The notes under the pieces are model-generated. The model was not told the DNA's origin, searched no databases, and saw nothing but the letters and a program-made list of their open reading frames with translations. A DNA stretch of 64,000 nucleotides, from NCBI GenBank assembly GCA_945643635.1, contig CALZFC010000082.1:1133501-1197500 (forward strand). The letters are read 5' to 3'. Origin of the DNA: Allodiplogaster sudhausi (Eukaryota > Nematoda > Chromadorea > Rhabditida > Diplogasteridae). The position numbers were made by a program, and so were the translations under genes. This document shows, in pieces, positions 37,840 through 49,775 of this stretch. Every line of letters begins with the position of its first letter. Position 1 is the first letter of the stretch.

Positions 37840-37948
37840 GCATAGGGTTCGGCGTTGTGGTCGGTCGGACGGCGCCACACGCGAATGCAGACGGCAGAAG
37901 CGAGGCAACGATGTACACCGCAAACACGGCCATTCTAGGGTGCGACAT
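37840..37948 (-). pseudogene. Orphan first exon of a C6-domain gene
   Basis: An intact 109-nt exon encodes [20 protein letters not shown], then AFACGAVRPTTTPNP, and has the usual gtatgt donor. No C6 exon 2 or 3 follows on this strand before the unrelated locus at 36.7 kb. It is a relic, or a donor of signal-peptide exons by recombination. Confidence 0.75.
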
Positions 37949-38139
37949 GGCAGACGACTCTCAAATCTCGGCCTGCTCATCTCTTTTAAACAGCTTAGGA
38001 TGAACAGCGACGGAGTTGCTATTGACTAATTGTAAGAGGAGCAGTTTATGAGGATAGGAAATACAATGTACGAGTGATTGGAGGCTACTTGGACGAAAAA
38101 AATTAAAACATTTTGTTACAATTAAAGTTAGAAAAGTAA

Positions 38140-38800
38140 TGATTAACATTTTGTATACTTTTTACTCAGAGAGGCTGTCCAGGGGTCTTTAAAAGGATCG
38201 TAACCCTCAAGAAAGAACATGAAAGACGAGAGAGGCTGACAGTAAAATTCGGGAAGATTGTAAGTATGTATAAAGGAGAAAGGTTCTGTACGCACTAAGA
38301 GAACACGATAGACATAAGCGCAGAGCTCCTTAAAGGAGAGTGGAGTGTAAATGGCAAGGATGAGTAGTTCACTTTGCCTTTGCCCTTTTTTATCTGCTCT
38401 GTACATCTTTCTCCCGCTCTCTCTCTCTCCTTTGTTGTAATCAGTCTGTCTCTTTTTCATATTCTATCGGCTCTCACTTCTCTTTATCTTTCTATTTCTG
38501 TTTTTTTCTGCTGGTCTCACTCTCTCTCACTCTCTCGCCATCGCTCCCTCTCTCTCTCTTTTTTTTATTTTAAATTTTACACAATACTTTGTCTCCACGC
38601 GCCGTTCATACCAAATCCTCAATCGGGTGCTCTCTTTCATCTCGTCGTTTCTGTCCTTTTTATGTTTCTTCATAATGAATGGAGGCTTGCTTCGGGTTGC
38701 TGAGCGAGCCGTGTTCCGATCCAGTCTGACCAAAGGTTAATGACCAGTTAACTTATTATTAGTAGACCTGAGTGAAAATTCTGTGAAATGCTTTACGGAG
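38140..38800. repeat. C6 cassette spacer, copy 3
   Basis: Contains gagagtggagtgtaaatggc-like and tttgcctttgccc landmarks, a C/T tract, ccacgcgccgttcatacc and gtctgaccaaaggttaatga, in the usual order. Confidence 0.78.
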
Positions 38801-38969
38801 CGTTTGGTAAGCGCATTTTGTGAGACATACATCCAAGTTTCGAAATTTCATAATACAAAAACTGATGAATAAATGTACAACACGGTAAACAATATCCATG
38901 TAACCTGGTGAGCGGATCTTACGGAGGCTCCTTCATTCTACACACAAATTGCGAGGAAAACAACAGTAA

Positions 38970-39660
38970 AAACTGACCATGAGTACAGGCACGGTGGCAA
39001 GAGGAATGGTTCAATATGCCCAAATGGAACACGACGGTAGGAACAAGCGCAGAGTTTGCCGCTTTCTTGTGGGAGAGTTGAGAGTGTCAATGACCATAAT
39101 ACATTCATCAGGGTTGCCCGAGGGCAGCAAATATCCGGCCGCGGCCTCAGTGCTCGGCCCCAACACATACCTTTCATCTTCGTGGCTGGGTAGCCACGAA
39201 GATGAAAAAATCTTTAAAATTATTAAGTCGGAGAAAAAATCCATCTAAAATTGAGAACGTTTCGTATGGGCAACGCATCTTTGACACTTTCTCTTTCTCC
39301 TTTCTTCTATCGTCTCACTGACTTTCTAATAAACTGTCTCTCAGTCTCTCTCTCTCTCTCCCTTTCTCTCTTTCTCTCCTTCTTTTGACCCTCTCATTTC
39401 CTTTTCTCTCCATTTCTATTTCTTACTGCTCCTCTCTCTCTCTCTCATCCCCGATCGCTTTCCCTCTCGTTTTTATTTTACACTTTCATTTCTCTCCAAG
39501 GGTATTCAAGCGTTTGCCTTGTCGTTAAACTTATTCATGCTTTTTTTCCCTTGTTTCCAAGGGGCACTTGCTGTGGGTTATTGAGTCAGCCTTCCTTATT
39601 AATCCAGTTTGACCCCAAATGTTAATTGGCGCCAGTGAGATGTAACGAGCAACTAACGCT
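38970..39660. repeat. C6 cassette spacer, copy 4, with insertion
   Basis: Has the conserved block at 38990-39110, then about 150 bp of foreign sequence including a hairpin (catcttcgtggct and its complement) at 39174-39207. The C/T tract and cagtttgacc end follow. It comes directly after copy 3, without a gene between. Confidence 0.72.
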
Positions 39661-40394
39661 AATCAGGTTTCGTCCTGGGCACTCTGTACTGACCATGAGC
39701 TTTCTGGGTTATAGTATTCCCGCCAGAGTAGTCTGACGCTAATTGTAAGATGCGAGAGACACAAACGCCTCGAAATCTGCCAACATTTCGTCGTGCCCCG
39801 CTTTTGACTTGGAGCCAAGTCCAGACTTGGAGCCAAGTCTGGACTTGAACGGCATAGTGCTAATTTGCATAAATTTGCATACTACTAAATTTTCTTTTAA
39901 GCAGTCCAATAAAAGCAGAGGCAATAAACGCAGTCCTCTTTTCTCTTCCGGTGATCTTTCATCGTCTATTTCGCTTCTGGCCTAGATCGAATAAAAGTAG
40001 GCAAATGACAAGTAATAAAACCGAAAAACAAAACCTCGGACAAAACCGAAAAAAAGTTGAGAATTCATAATACTACTTATCTTTTTCCGACCTTGATTCG
40101 ACCTGAGCCGGAAGCTAAATAGGAGGTATTTTTATTAGCGAAGTAAAGATCCCTTGTGCCCCCCCCCCCCGGAAAGTAGGGTTATTTGTCTTCTCCTGAA
40201 GAATACATAGATTATTTTAATCATTTTACAACAATGACAGCTTTTGCCATTTCAACGAGAGCTTTTTTGCGTCATAGTAGGTACAACATACCTGTGATAA
40301 CTAAAAACTAATCAATTGCTCACCTGAAAGATGTTTCACTTTGTGTCATTCTCTTATTGGTTCATTCGACTCGTGTTCGTGGATCCCAGTTTCG

Positions 40395-40396
40395 CA

Positions 40397-40447
<51 letters not shown>
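40395..40447. repeat. (CT)n microsatellite
   Basis: A pure CT run between spacer copy 4 and the next C6 gene. The rest of 39,660-40,737 holds only a small tandem (gacttggagccaagtc, twice, near 39808) and a (aataa)n run near 40540. Confidence 0.9.
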
Positions 40448-40450
<3 letters not shown>

Positions 40451-40737
40451 AATGTCTCTGCGACATTAACTAAATTTTTCTCTTTTATATTTATGCTGTT
40501 ACATTGAAATATGATTTCATGTACCATAAATAAATGAATGAATAAATAAATAAATAAACATCTGTAGAAGACGACTAGCTAGCTAGCTGCAAGTTCCTAA
40601 TCGCACATGAGGTAACATTTTTAAAAACAACGAAAATTGTTTTTACATATTATAGCTAATTGTAAGTACAATGATGGGTTATGGACCCTTGTGGGACCCT
40701 TTTGTTACCCCTGGGGGCCCTTGTTGACCCCGTATTC

Positions 40738-41303
40738 TTAGTTAACGGCCGAGCAGGTGGCCGCCGTGATGGGGATGGTCGGGTCGGTGAACCGCCAACC
40801 AGAGCCATCGGCCGCACACGTGAGCACCATGGTCATGCCTGGATTGTTGCCCATGGCGCCGCCGTTAATCTACAATAAAATAATACCAATTTGAATTTGC
40901 CGCCTTTCAAATGTTCTCAAAGATTTCTTTCTTTCATCTTCTACGAAAGTACATAGAAGATGAAAGAAATGTTCGAGAACATTTGACAAAGAGCAACTCT
41001 TATCCAGTTTATAAAAAGGAACTTATCAACTCAGAAGAAATCTTTATATAAAAAGAAACTATTTAAAATAACTAAAATACACTATAATCCAAACGAAAAT
41101 CCATAATATATGTATAAAAAGGAACTTACATAGGTATGTACTCAAAAGAGAAATCTTTTAAAATACAAGGAAAAAAGAGAGAGTAATCTCTCCATCTCTC
41201 TCTTTCTCTCTATCTCCCTCTCTCTCTATCTCGCTCTCTATTTCTCTCCTCGATCTCCTTTCTCTCTCTCTCTCTATCTCGCTCTCTATTTCTCTCCTCG
41301 ATC

Positions 41304-41335
<32 letters not shown>

Positions 41336-41351
41336 ATTTCTCTCCTTGATC

Positions 41352-41395
<44 letters not shown>

Positions 41396-41677
41396 CTAAC
41401 TGCGATCGTCGCCGATATGCCGGTGCACGTGAGCGTGAGGATGGTGCAGCCGGCAGCGTTTGTGCCGGGCGCGACGTTCGCGAACGCCTTGTCACCTGCG
41501 CCCGTGCCGGGTGCAAGATTCACTTGCACCATCGTGCATGACATGCAATCTAAGCGCGTGAGATTTGGTTTTGGTTTTGGTTTTGTAGCAAATTGGGATT
41601 TTTTTTGCCACACAAGTTATGTACATTTGGGACATCATGAAAAAGACTTTGTACGAAAATTTTTCTGGCAAACAACA

Positions 41678-41715
<38 letters not shown>

Positions 41716-41974
41716 TCTCAATGTTAGAGAAAAAGATAGCAAAATGAATAATTGGTTTTGAATTCTTTTAACGTTTTGTATGGAAAGAGTGAACTATCTG
41801 TCTCTCTGATACACATATATGTATGTATTTATACATACTTCTAGCGGCCGTCTGCGTAGTGGTAGTTACAGGGGTCGGCGTAGTGGTCGTTCGGACGGCG
41901 GCACACGCGAATGCAGAGGGCAGAAGCGAAGCAGCGATGCACATCGAAAACACGGCCATTCTAGAGTGCGACAT
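40738..41974 (-). CDS. Secreted C6-domain protein (intact copy 3)
   Basis: Exons 41839-41974 (136 nt), 41401-41549 (149 nt) and 40738-40869 (132 nt). The signal peptide is MSHSRMAVFSMCIAASLLPS, and the linker is longer than in copies 1 and 2 (TTTTPTPVTTTTQTAAR). The domain has CMSCTMVQVNLAPGTG, AAGCTILTLTC, then INGGAMGNNPGMTMVLTC, AADGSGWRF and TAATCSAVN plus TAA. All six cysteines and the phase-1/phase-0 intron pattern are kept. The exon 2 donor is gttagc, and the intron immediately becomes a long GA tract in transcript sense (CT on plus, 41160-41395). Such a tract against a donor could affect splicing. Predicted secreted, about 138 residues; function unknown. Confidence 0.84.
41160..41396. 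repeat. (CT)n microsatellite with higher-order units
   Basis: CT runs are punctuated by a repeated 50-60 bp unit containing ctatttctctcctcgatctc (about 41235, 41288 and 41335). It fills the 5' half of the second intron of the C6 gene. Confidence 0.9.
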
Positions 41975-42129
41975 GGCTGACGACGAAACTGAAATCTCGG
42001 CTTGCAAATCTTTTTTTTTTGTACACTAGGATGAACATGGAAGGAGTTGTTCATGATTAATTGTAATAGGAAGATAGAAGGTTGGTGGCATCTTGGAGGG
42101 AAGTAAAAAAAAAAGTAGTTTTGATACAA

Positions 42130-42870
42130 TTAATGTTTGGCTTATCGTATACTTTTAAGCAGAGAGGCTGTCAAGAGATCCTAAAATCTACTGTAACCAT
42201 GCAAGACGAGAGACGGAGACAGTAATGTTCGGTATTAACGGCTAAAACATATATGTATGTAGGTGGTGAGGTGGCAAGGAGAAAGAAGGACCAAAGCACA
42301 CGATAGCCACAGGATAGACACAAGCGCATGAGCTTGCCGGTTCCTTAAGGGAGAGATGGCAAGGATGCCGTTTACGTTGCCTTTGCCCTTTTTAAGGGAA
42401 TATAACCAGCGGGCATGGGTACGCGTACCATAGAACATCTCTACATCTTCTTTTATACTTTTTACATGCTTATTACACCTCTCTCTCTCAGTCTCTCTCT
42501 CTCGCTCTCTCTCTTTCTCTCTCTATCTCTCTCTCATTACCATTTTCACTTTCTTCTTGCTTTCTGCGCCTCGTTATCCCTCTCACTCACGGCTCTACCT
42601 TCTCTGTTTCTCTCTATTCCTGCTTCTTTCTGCTCTCTCTTGCCATCGCTCCTCCTCTTTTTTCCTTGCACTGCCTTATCTCCGCAGTCGTTCTTGCTCA
42701 AATCCTTAATCCGGTGTTTCCTCTATCGCCTTGTCGCTTCTCATCTTTTATGCCCTTTCATCATCCCCTGCCGTTTTCTGCCGGTTATTAAGCCATCCAC
42801 GCTTTTATGCCAGCTTGGCCGAAGGTCAAATGACGCTTGTCATTTGATCTGATAATGACTGAAAATTTAG
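42130..42870. repeat. C6 cassette spacer, copy 5
   Basis: Has the conserved block with acgatagccacaggatagac and acaagcgcatgagcttgcc, a C/T tract at 42478-42535, tatctccgcagtcg-type sequence and a closing cttggccgaaggtcaaatg. Confidence 0.82.
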
Positions 42871-42972
42871 CAAAATGTTTTAAGGATAGAGGGAATATTT
42901 AGTAAGCGTGTTGTCTTAAAAAAATAAATTTTTTTCCAAATTTCGAAACTTCATTACATACATATAAATTGC

Positions 42973-43475
42973 TTAAAGAAGGGCGATCACCGAAAATACA
43001 GTAATGTGCGTTCAAACGTACAAACACATCGAACGGAAGTCCGTTTAATTACTCAAAAATGTACGGTAGACTAGGAATGTGCGTGTGTTTTTTGAAGCGG
43101 GTTGTTATTGCTGTTATACCTATTTGATAATGTTCTGCGTAACAAGAATTTATAAAAACATTTTCTAAAACAAATAAACCAAAAGGTGATAAAGCATTCA
43201 CCATAACAATTTCTTCAAATCCTTGTAATTTTATTTTCCCGCGATGGGTACGTGGCCGTGAAGTTGGGATTCTACCGATGGGGTCTGCTTTTTCCCTGGC
43301 ACACCAATCACAAATTCATTCAAAATTTGCATTTTAAAGTTCATTATACTTGAATATGGAACTTTCTTGTACATTTTCATATACATATTCTTTTTCTGCA
43401 TGCCCCAGACTATTCAAAAACTACTAAGATGGTTCATTTATCGTCAATGACTTTTCGGTGATCGCCCTCCTTTAA
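42973..43475. mobile_element. TTAA-flanked inverted-repeat element, about 0.5 kb
   Basis: The left end reads ttaa-agaagggcgatcaccgaa. The right end reads ttcggtgatcgccctcct-ttaa, its reverse complement apart from one base. TTAA sits at both borders, which fits a TTAA target duplication as in piggyBac- or Kolobok-type non-autonomous elements. There is no coding capacity. A second copy with the same ends is at 45455-45650. Confidence 0.82.
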
Positions 43476-44329
43476 AGAATATACAACAATTTAAACTATA
43501 TCCCTTTCATTTAGTGGGCGGAGCTTACGGAGGCTCTCTCAATCCGTATGGAAAATCCGGGAAAACATATTCTACTCTCTCCATTATATACGATCTATGT
43601 ATATTCGGCCCCTGCTTTAGAAACTTGCTCCTCAGTGTTTTCACCTCGTCTAACCCTTGAACTATTTCTCTTTTCCTACGTTGTTCCGGATATTCCTAAC
43701 TTGACGCACCTGACAATATTACGCGTAAGCGAATCCTCTCTCTTTCCAGTCACTTTAATCGCATCGCGAACATTTAGATTTTTTTTTAAACTTTATCTCG
43801 CAGTTTTATTTTTGTCGTTATTGTCACTATTTCAATTTTAGTAATTAATTCGCGGTCTGCCACACGATTCCGATCGTTCTTCATACGAGCCACCAAGTCA
43901 TTCATCACCACAGCCAAATCGTGTAAGATCTCTCGAACTGCAGTATCGTTTCCCTCATCCATAACTATTGATTCATCCTATATTTTCAAAGTTTATTCCA
44001 CAATCAGGGACTGTGCCCGGTGGGTGAAGGCAAGGTGAAAGGCAACAGGGTTCATGACTGCGGTTCGCATCCAAGTGGCGGATAGATTTCGGTCGAATTC
44101 GTGGCGCCTTCGTTCTCGGGGACGTCCAGAATGCCTTTTCCACTTCCATGGTCATCCTATATACCGCTAGATGATATGCACGTTCCTATGTTTCACTTCC
44201 ATGATTATCATCTCAACACACGTGCTTACTTTATGTTCACCGTAATTAATCAATCACTACGGATAAGTCGATGCTTGGCATGTACTTTATTTTATCTAAC
44301 ACTTTATTTCAGATAGTACAGGTAATACA
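43476..44329. other. C6 3'-flank repeat and unassigned sequence
   Basis: Begins with gtgggcggagcttacggagg and ctctctcaatccgtat, which also occur near 32.92, 38.90 and 61.98 kb downstream of C6 loci. The remainder has no exon I can support. Confidence 0.4.
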
Positions 44330-44633
44330 GTTGTTGAGGCAAGGATAAAGGATCAAAATGCCCAAATGGAACGATAAGAAAAAGGGCAGAGCTTCCTTGC
44401 GGGAGGATTTTGTGTTCACTATGTGTCCCTTTGTGAAGGTAATTTAGCAGGTGAGCAGTTTTTCGCGAACCATACGCTGGTACGCTATCTACATCTCCTT
44501 TTCATCTCTCTCTTTCTCTTATTTTAAATTCTCAATTCACTCGCTTTCCCATTTTCTCTTTCTCATTTCTTTTGTCGTCTCTCTCACATTCTCATAATCC
44601 GTCTTTCTCTCTCTCTCTGTCTCTATCTAAATC

Positions 44634-44667
<34 letters not shown>

Positions 44668-44900
44668 ATTGAGCTCAATCTTTTCATTATCACTCTATTT
44701 CGATTTATTTCAGCTCCTCTCGTTCTCAATCCCCATCGCTTTCCCTCTACCTTTCCGATCTTCAATCGGGTGTTCACTCTTTGGCCTTGCCGTTTCACTT
44801 AGTTATCTTTTTTCCCTCTTCCCATGACACTTGCTGCGGGTGATGGAATAAGCCGTTCTACATAAAAATCCAGTTTGGCCAACAACTGTTAATTGGCGTC
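44330..44900. repeat. C6 cassette spacer, copy 6
   Basis: Contains a truncated conserved block (gcccaaatggaacgataag), a C/T tract at about 44580-44665, tcttcaatcgggtgttcac and ccagtttggccaacaa, in the standard order. Confidence 0.75.
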
Positions 44901-45454
44901 AGTGCGAGCCGCTATTTGGGTTCGGACTGGGTACTTTGTAATGGGTTTTCTGGATCTACCATATAGCCTTCCCCAAGGAGTACTCAAGTTCTTGCTCCTT
45001 GGATCTTAAGTTGCAATCAATAGCCTGCTCTATGTATGCTCACCGCAAGTCGAGTAGAACCCATAAAAAAAAAACAATATGCAGAGACCTTGAAACCTCT
45101 CAAGGTTTCGTCGTGTCCGTTTTTTTTTTACAATGAATAGACTCTGGGTACATACCTGCATAGGAAATGTCCCAAATATTACGGAAAGGCCACCCGAGCC
45201 CGGTATCTTTCCTGAGCCCACTCTTTCGCTATCAATGGATTCTAGTCGGCTGCATATCTCTTCTCTCAATGGCAAACATACATATATTTATTGATCTTTG
45301 ATGTCATGTAAAAAAAACCAAGCCAAGGTATCGGAATAAAGGTCAGATTGCGAGGCCACGAAGCGGCCGAATGACTAGCCGATGAATCGTGCATGAATCG
45401 GTTGGTAAATCAATAAATAAACAAATAAGTAAAGTTGAGATACGATAGCAATTT

Positions 45455-45650
45455 TTAAAGGAGGACTATCACCGAAAAATACTTAATGCAGGTTCGAATT
45501 GCCGCGACTGTCCTGTGATTGCTCACTCTCATTCTCACGTGTGCTATTTCGCTGGTCGCACAAACCCGCTGCGTGAAAATAATGAATGAGAGTGCGAAGG
45601 GCTGCGGCAATTTGAAATATCACATAATTTTTCGGTGATCGCCCTATTTT
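45455..45650. mobile_element. Second TTAA-type inverted-repeat element, about 0.2 kb
   Basis: Its ends, aggaggactatcaccgaaaa and tttttcggtgatcgccctat, match those of the 42973-43475 element. The left border has TTAA; the right border has drifted to TTTA. The interior contains further inverted sequence (cactctcattctcacgtg versus aatgagagtgcg). Confidence 0.78.
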
Positions 45651-45785
45651 ACGTACAATAGGTTCGGGACCATATGGTACCGTTTGCGACGCGTTAGGGG
45701 ACTCTTATGGACCTGTCTGGGACCCTTTGGTAGCACATTAGGGTGCTGTTCAGGTAGCCAAACACTATTAGTGACCCCATTCACG

Positions 45786-46660
45786 TTAAAGCGCCGAACA
45801 AACGGTACTCGTAATGGTGACAGTTAGATCTTCGACGAGCCGCCAGCCAGCGCCGTCTGCAGCGCACACGAGCACTTGGGTCGGGCCGGGTAACACGCCG
45901 TTGGCGCCGAGGTTCAGCTTCAAATAATACCCATTTGAATTTGCCGCCTTTTTCTCCCTGAATATTGTATTTGATATTCCACTGTATGCCTGCCTTTCCT
46001 ATCGCTAGGAAGAACGTTCAAAACTACATACATAGTACATACATACGTTCTGACACAATTTCATGCTGTGTCAGGAATGGTAAATTGTGGACAATATTCT
46101 AAATTCCTGGACAAAATATACTTTAAAAACCCAATAAGTTTTTAGTTGGCATCGATATATTTACAATATACATTTGAAAAAAGCATCTTGTTGTCTACTC
46201 ATAAGAAATCTTTCAAAATAATTTTTTAAGAGAAAAGCTACTCATCTAGGCAAACCTCGATGGTCGACAACCGGCCGGTGCACGAGAGTGTCAAGGTGGC
46301 GCAGCCGGCAGTGTCCATGCCGATCATGGTGCTCTCGAAGGCCTTCTCGCCTGGCCCGCCATTCGGCGTCAGGTTCACCTGGTCCATCATGCACGTACTG
46401 CATGGGGCTAAAAACATGTGCATGTAGTATGGAAAAAAAATGAATCTTTCTCTCAATCTTTCGCTCCCTCTCTCTCTCTCTTTCTCTCTCTCCATCTCTC
46501 TCTATCTCTATCTCTCTCTCTCTTTGATATACGGTATTTATACGTACATACCGGCAGGGGCCGGAGGGGCCGGAGGGGCCGCCGTAGTGGTAGTTGTAGT
46601 GGTCGGCGTGGTGGTAGTTCTAGGGAGCGGAGTAGTAGTAGTTGTTTGTAGGGGTTGCCG
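45786..46660 (-). pseudogene. C6-domain gene that lost its signal-peptide half-exon
   Basis: Exons 2 (46256-46407: CSTCMMDQVNLTPNGGPG, AGCATLTLSC) and 3 (45786-45917: NLGANGVLPGPTQVLVC, AADGAGWRL, STVCSAL plus TAA) are open and in phase. Exon 1 survives only as its Thr/Pro linker (46550 to about 46660: TTTTTPLPRTTTTPTTTT, APPAPPAPAG). Beyond that the sequence passes abruptly into a GA microsatellite, and no MSHPR signal peptide is present. Exon 2 and its introns are a near-identical inverted copy of 59030-59555, whose own exon 1 is complete but which lacks exon 3. Without a signal sequence this copy should not make a secreted product. Confidence 0.8.
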
Positions 46661-47306
46661 AGAAAGAGAGAGACAGAGAGGGTGAAAGAGAGAGAGAGAG
46701 AGGGAGAGAGAGAGAGAGAGACGCCGATAGGAAGGTGGAAGAGAAAGTGGGAAGAGATATGGGGAGTGAGAGAGAGAGAGAGAGAAATATCTACTGAGCA
46801 TGCAAAAAATAAGAGAAAGGGGTATAAAAGAAGATCTGTTCAATGGTTTGCATAAGAATGTAAACTGGTTGTATTCCCTTATAAAGTACAATGGCAAAGT
46901 GAAGTCATCTTTGCCATTGTACGCTTTATATTGTCCCTTTAGGAAGCGGCAAGCTTTGCGCTTGTGACTATCCTGTGCCTTTGGAGCGTACAGAACCTTT
47001 CTCCTTGAGACCACAACTAATGTTTAAGCCGTTAATACCGAACGTTACTGTCTGCGTCTCTCGTTTTGATTTTCTTTTTCTTGAGAGCTACGGTAATTTT
47101 CTGGACAGCCTTATTGTAAGGTAAAATTAGATGATAGTAATCCTTACATTTGCAATATTAATTGTACCAAGTAGCCACTCGCGCATTATATATTATATCC
47201 TCAAATACTCACTGCGCCACTTACAATTCATAAAAAAAACTGTGCCGCTGTTCATCCTATAGTGTATAAAAGAAATAAGCAAGCGGTGATTTTTGAGTCA
47301 TCTGCC
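46661..47306. repeat. Inverted C6 cassette spacer
   Basis: A GA tract, then gtacaatggcaaagtgaagt-type sequence and gaccacaactaatgtttaag. It reads as the reverse complement of the other spacers, and it resembles 58360-58800 upstream of the gene at 58823. Confidence 0.75.
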
Positions 47307-47321
47307 ATATCGCACCCTAGA

Positions 47322-48117
47322 ATGGCCGTGTTTGCGATGTTCATCGCTGCCTCGCTTCTGCCGTTTGCATTCGCGTGTGGCGCCATGCGAACGACTACAA
47401 CGCCGACTCCTATCACAATGCCGGGACCTGCCCCACCGCCGGGCTCTGCACCGTCGCCGGGTCAAGCCCCAACGCCGGGCCCTACCCCAACGCCGGGCCC
47501 TACCCCAACGCCGGGCCCTACCACAACGCCGGGCCCTACCCCAACGCCGGGCCCTACCCCAACGCCGGGCCGTACCCCAACGCCGGGCCCTACCCCAACA
47601 CCGGCCCCTCGTATGTATAAATATGTATATCAGAGAGAGGGAAAATTTACTCTTTTTTTTACCATATATATTCATAAAAACTAACATCTAGGCGCGAAAG
47701 CAAATTGATCTTTCTAAAATCTCACATGCTCTTAGCCCCATGCGCCACGTGCACTATGGAGCAAGTGAATCTTGCGGCCGGTACCGGACCAGGCGAGAAG
47801 GCGTTCGATGGCGTGTTCCCTGGCAGGAACACTGCCGGCTGCGCCATCCTCACGCTCATGTGCACCGGCGAAAGAGCAACGATCGATGTTAGCTTCTTTT
47901 TTTAGTATTATTTTAAACGATTTCTTCTGAGTAGAGACATAGAAAACTTTTTCAGTATTTTAGAAAGATCCAAATGGGTATCATTTTGTAGTTGAACAAC
48001 CGTGACGACGGCTCTGCGCGGCGGACGGCACCTGGCGGACCGCTTTGAACCCGACCATCCCCATCATGAAGGTCACCTGCTCGGCCGTTCCTCCTCTACC
48101 ACTGCAAGACCGTTAAC
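47322..48117 (+). pseudogene. C6-domain gene with lost start codon and broken exon 3
   Basis: Exon 1 (47322-47610) keeps the family sequence, but the usual ATG-TCG-CAC is ATA-TCG-CAC at 47307, so the first ATG is five codons later ([15 protein letters not shown]). The linker is expanded by an 18-bp repeat into many PTPGPT units. Exon 2 (47736-47887) is intact: CATCTMEQVNLAAGTGPG, AGCAILTLMC, TGERATID. Exon 3, from 47992, starts with LNN but has a deletion and a frameshift before CAADGTWRT. The correct frame resumes to IPIMKVTCSAV, then a 20-odd base insertion precedes the expected GTTAACTAA. A shortened secreted protein is possible but would lack the last two cysteines in frame. Confidence 0.75.
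47440..47605 (+). repeat. 18-bp coding minisatellite (PTPGPT linker)
   Basis: About eight or nine copies of ccaacgccgggccctacc keep the reading frame because 18 is a multiple of three. They encode a proline/threonine-rich, mucin-like stretch. Confidence 0.92.
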
Positions 48118-48282
48118 TAAGAGTACTAGGTCACGAAAGAGACCCCAGGGGGTACCAAAAGGGCCCCAAAGGTTCCTCAACCCCAATACTTACAATTAGC
48201 TATCGTATTTTAGCTTATAGTAGGTTGTCTTTGAAAATATTAGTGTTCATTCGAGTGAATGAATAACTCTAAATGTACATAC

Positions 48283-48888
48283 ATATGACGCGATTTGCGA
48301 GAGTATCAAAAAGGCCGGGGACCCGGCAAAATTAGATTTCGCTTAAAAGCTGTTTATAAGTACTTTTTAACACGGGGAAACGAATGGAATGGGTCCGGGA
48401 GTCTAAAAACGCCATTTCGGCGAGCTGTGCGAGATTTAAAATGTGAGTGCCCGGTGAGGCTTGCCGAGATGGCCGCACATTCGCGTTCGCTGTTTCGCGC
48501 AAAATAAAGCTATTTTCGTGAAATTTTGGTATTACATAGACAAGATATTGTTTTAAAAAGCTACTCAATTAGAATTTGAAAATATTCACTTTTAGGACCT
48601 CAGCGGCCTCTAGACTTTGAGGAAGCGTCGTTAGCTTAAATGGCATTATGTCATGGGTTTTCTATTTTAAGTTGTAGAGCTGAAAATTCTCTATCGAATG
48701 AGCTATCGTGTGCCTGATATTCACGAGGTCTAAGATGTTTCTCAGCCATTTAACTGTTCAGTACCAGCGCATCGGCGCGCACTTCGCATATGCGCTGCCC
48801 CCGCTGGAAGTCCAACTCAATCGATATTCCGCCGAAAGGCACTTGAGGAAACTTCTTTCGTGCATTAACGTATCTTTTCACTTTTTCC
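48283..48888 (+). repeat. Left terminal inverted repeat
   Basis: Reverse complement of 54628-55239. Matching landmarks are ccggggacccggcaaaatta, gagtgcccggtgaggcttgc, gcgcatcggcgcgcacttcg in context, and cgtgcattaacgtatctt at the inner border. Both arms contain the same 60-residue frame by chance of homology; I do not regard it as a gene. Confidence 0.9.
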
Positions 48889-49775
48889 TTTTAATGTCTT
48901 GTATAAGATGGTTTGTTTTATGTATCTTTCGTTATGTATATTCTGTTATAATACAGCTTTCCTCGCTTATTTAGCTATAATGAGCTGTTTTGTATCTCGT
49001 GGATTCGCTCCATCGGTGTCAGCGTCGTTTCGTTTTCGCCCACGTACTACCTGCGATGGAACGTTCATCAAGTCTGTTATTATACTTGTAAATATGTTAT
49101 TTTTTCCCCATTTATAACCAGTCAGTCAAATGAGCGCATAAAATTATAACCACGGATGTCCGACGCATGCACAAGAAGCGAGCAAAAACGAAAAACCTCA
49201 CAGAACTTTATCCCATTCAGTTGTGGTTAAGCTAGCCCCCTCCCACTGTTGCGCTGTCCAGACTCCAGAGGATCATTGGAACTAACGCTAATATAAAAAG
49301 GGCGGGGGGCTGTTTAACTATTAGGGAGGAAGCAGGTAAAGCTTGCTTTTGCTGTTTAACTGCTCTCTCGGTCGGAACCTCCCTCGGTCATCGCTGCCTT
49401 CATACTCTCTCTATATCGAAAAAGCCGGATAGTGTCGGTTGCGTGACTCGTTATGCATGCTTCCAAACGCCTACGAATTCTTCCTTGAAAATGTCAGGAA
49501 ACAACTCTGAGTAAAAAGGCGCCCTAAAAAAGGCGGATATTTTGAATGCCGAACCACTTTTACCGAGTGCTGTGCAACACTGACCCAGTCAGTTAGATAA
49601 TGGGATGACAAGGGAGGGCTAATGTGAAGACCCTTGCTGTCTAAAATTAAAGTTATCTGTTTTATGCCGATCGGTCAGCTTATAATTAAGTTTCATAATT
49701 ATAAGATTCAGCTATCAATGGCTTATGTGTACTTTCTTTTCTCGACGTAAGAGTAATGCAGAATTTCCACGCTTC

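Noticed and set aside
43973..44155. Minus-strand frame near 44.0-44.15 kb
   Set aside because: No acceptor or donor partner and no family resemblance on either candidate frame.
48708..48974. Frame present in both transposon arms (MFLSHLTVQYQRIGAHFAYA)
   Set aside because: It is identical in both arms only because the arms are inverted copies. No start context or continuation into the element gene.
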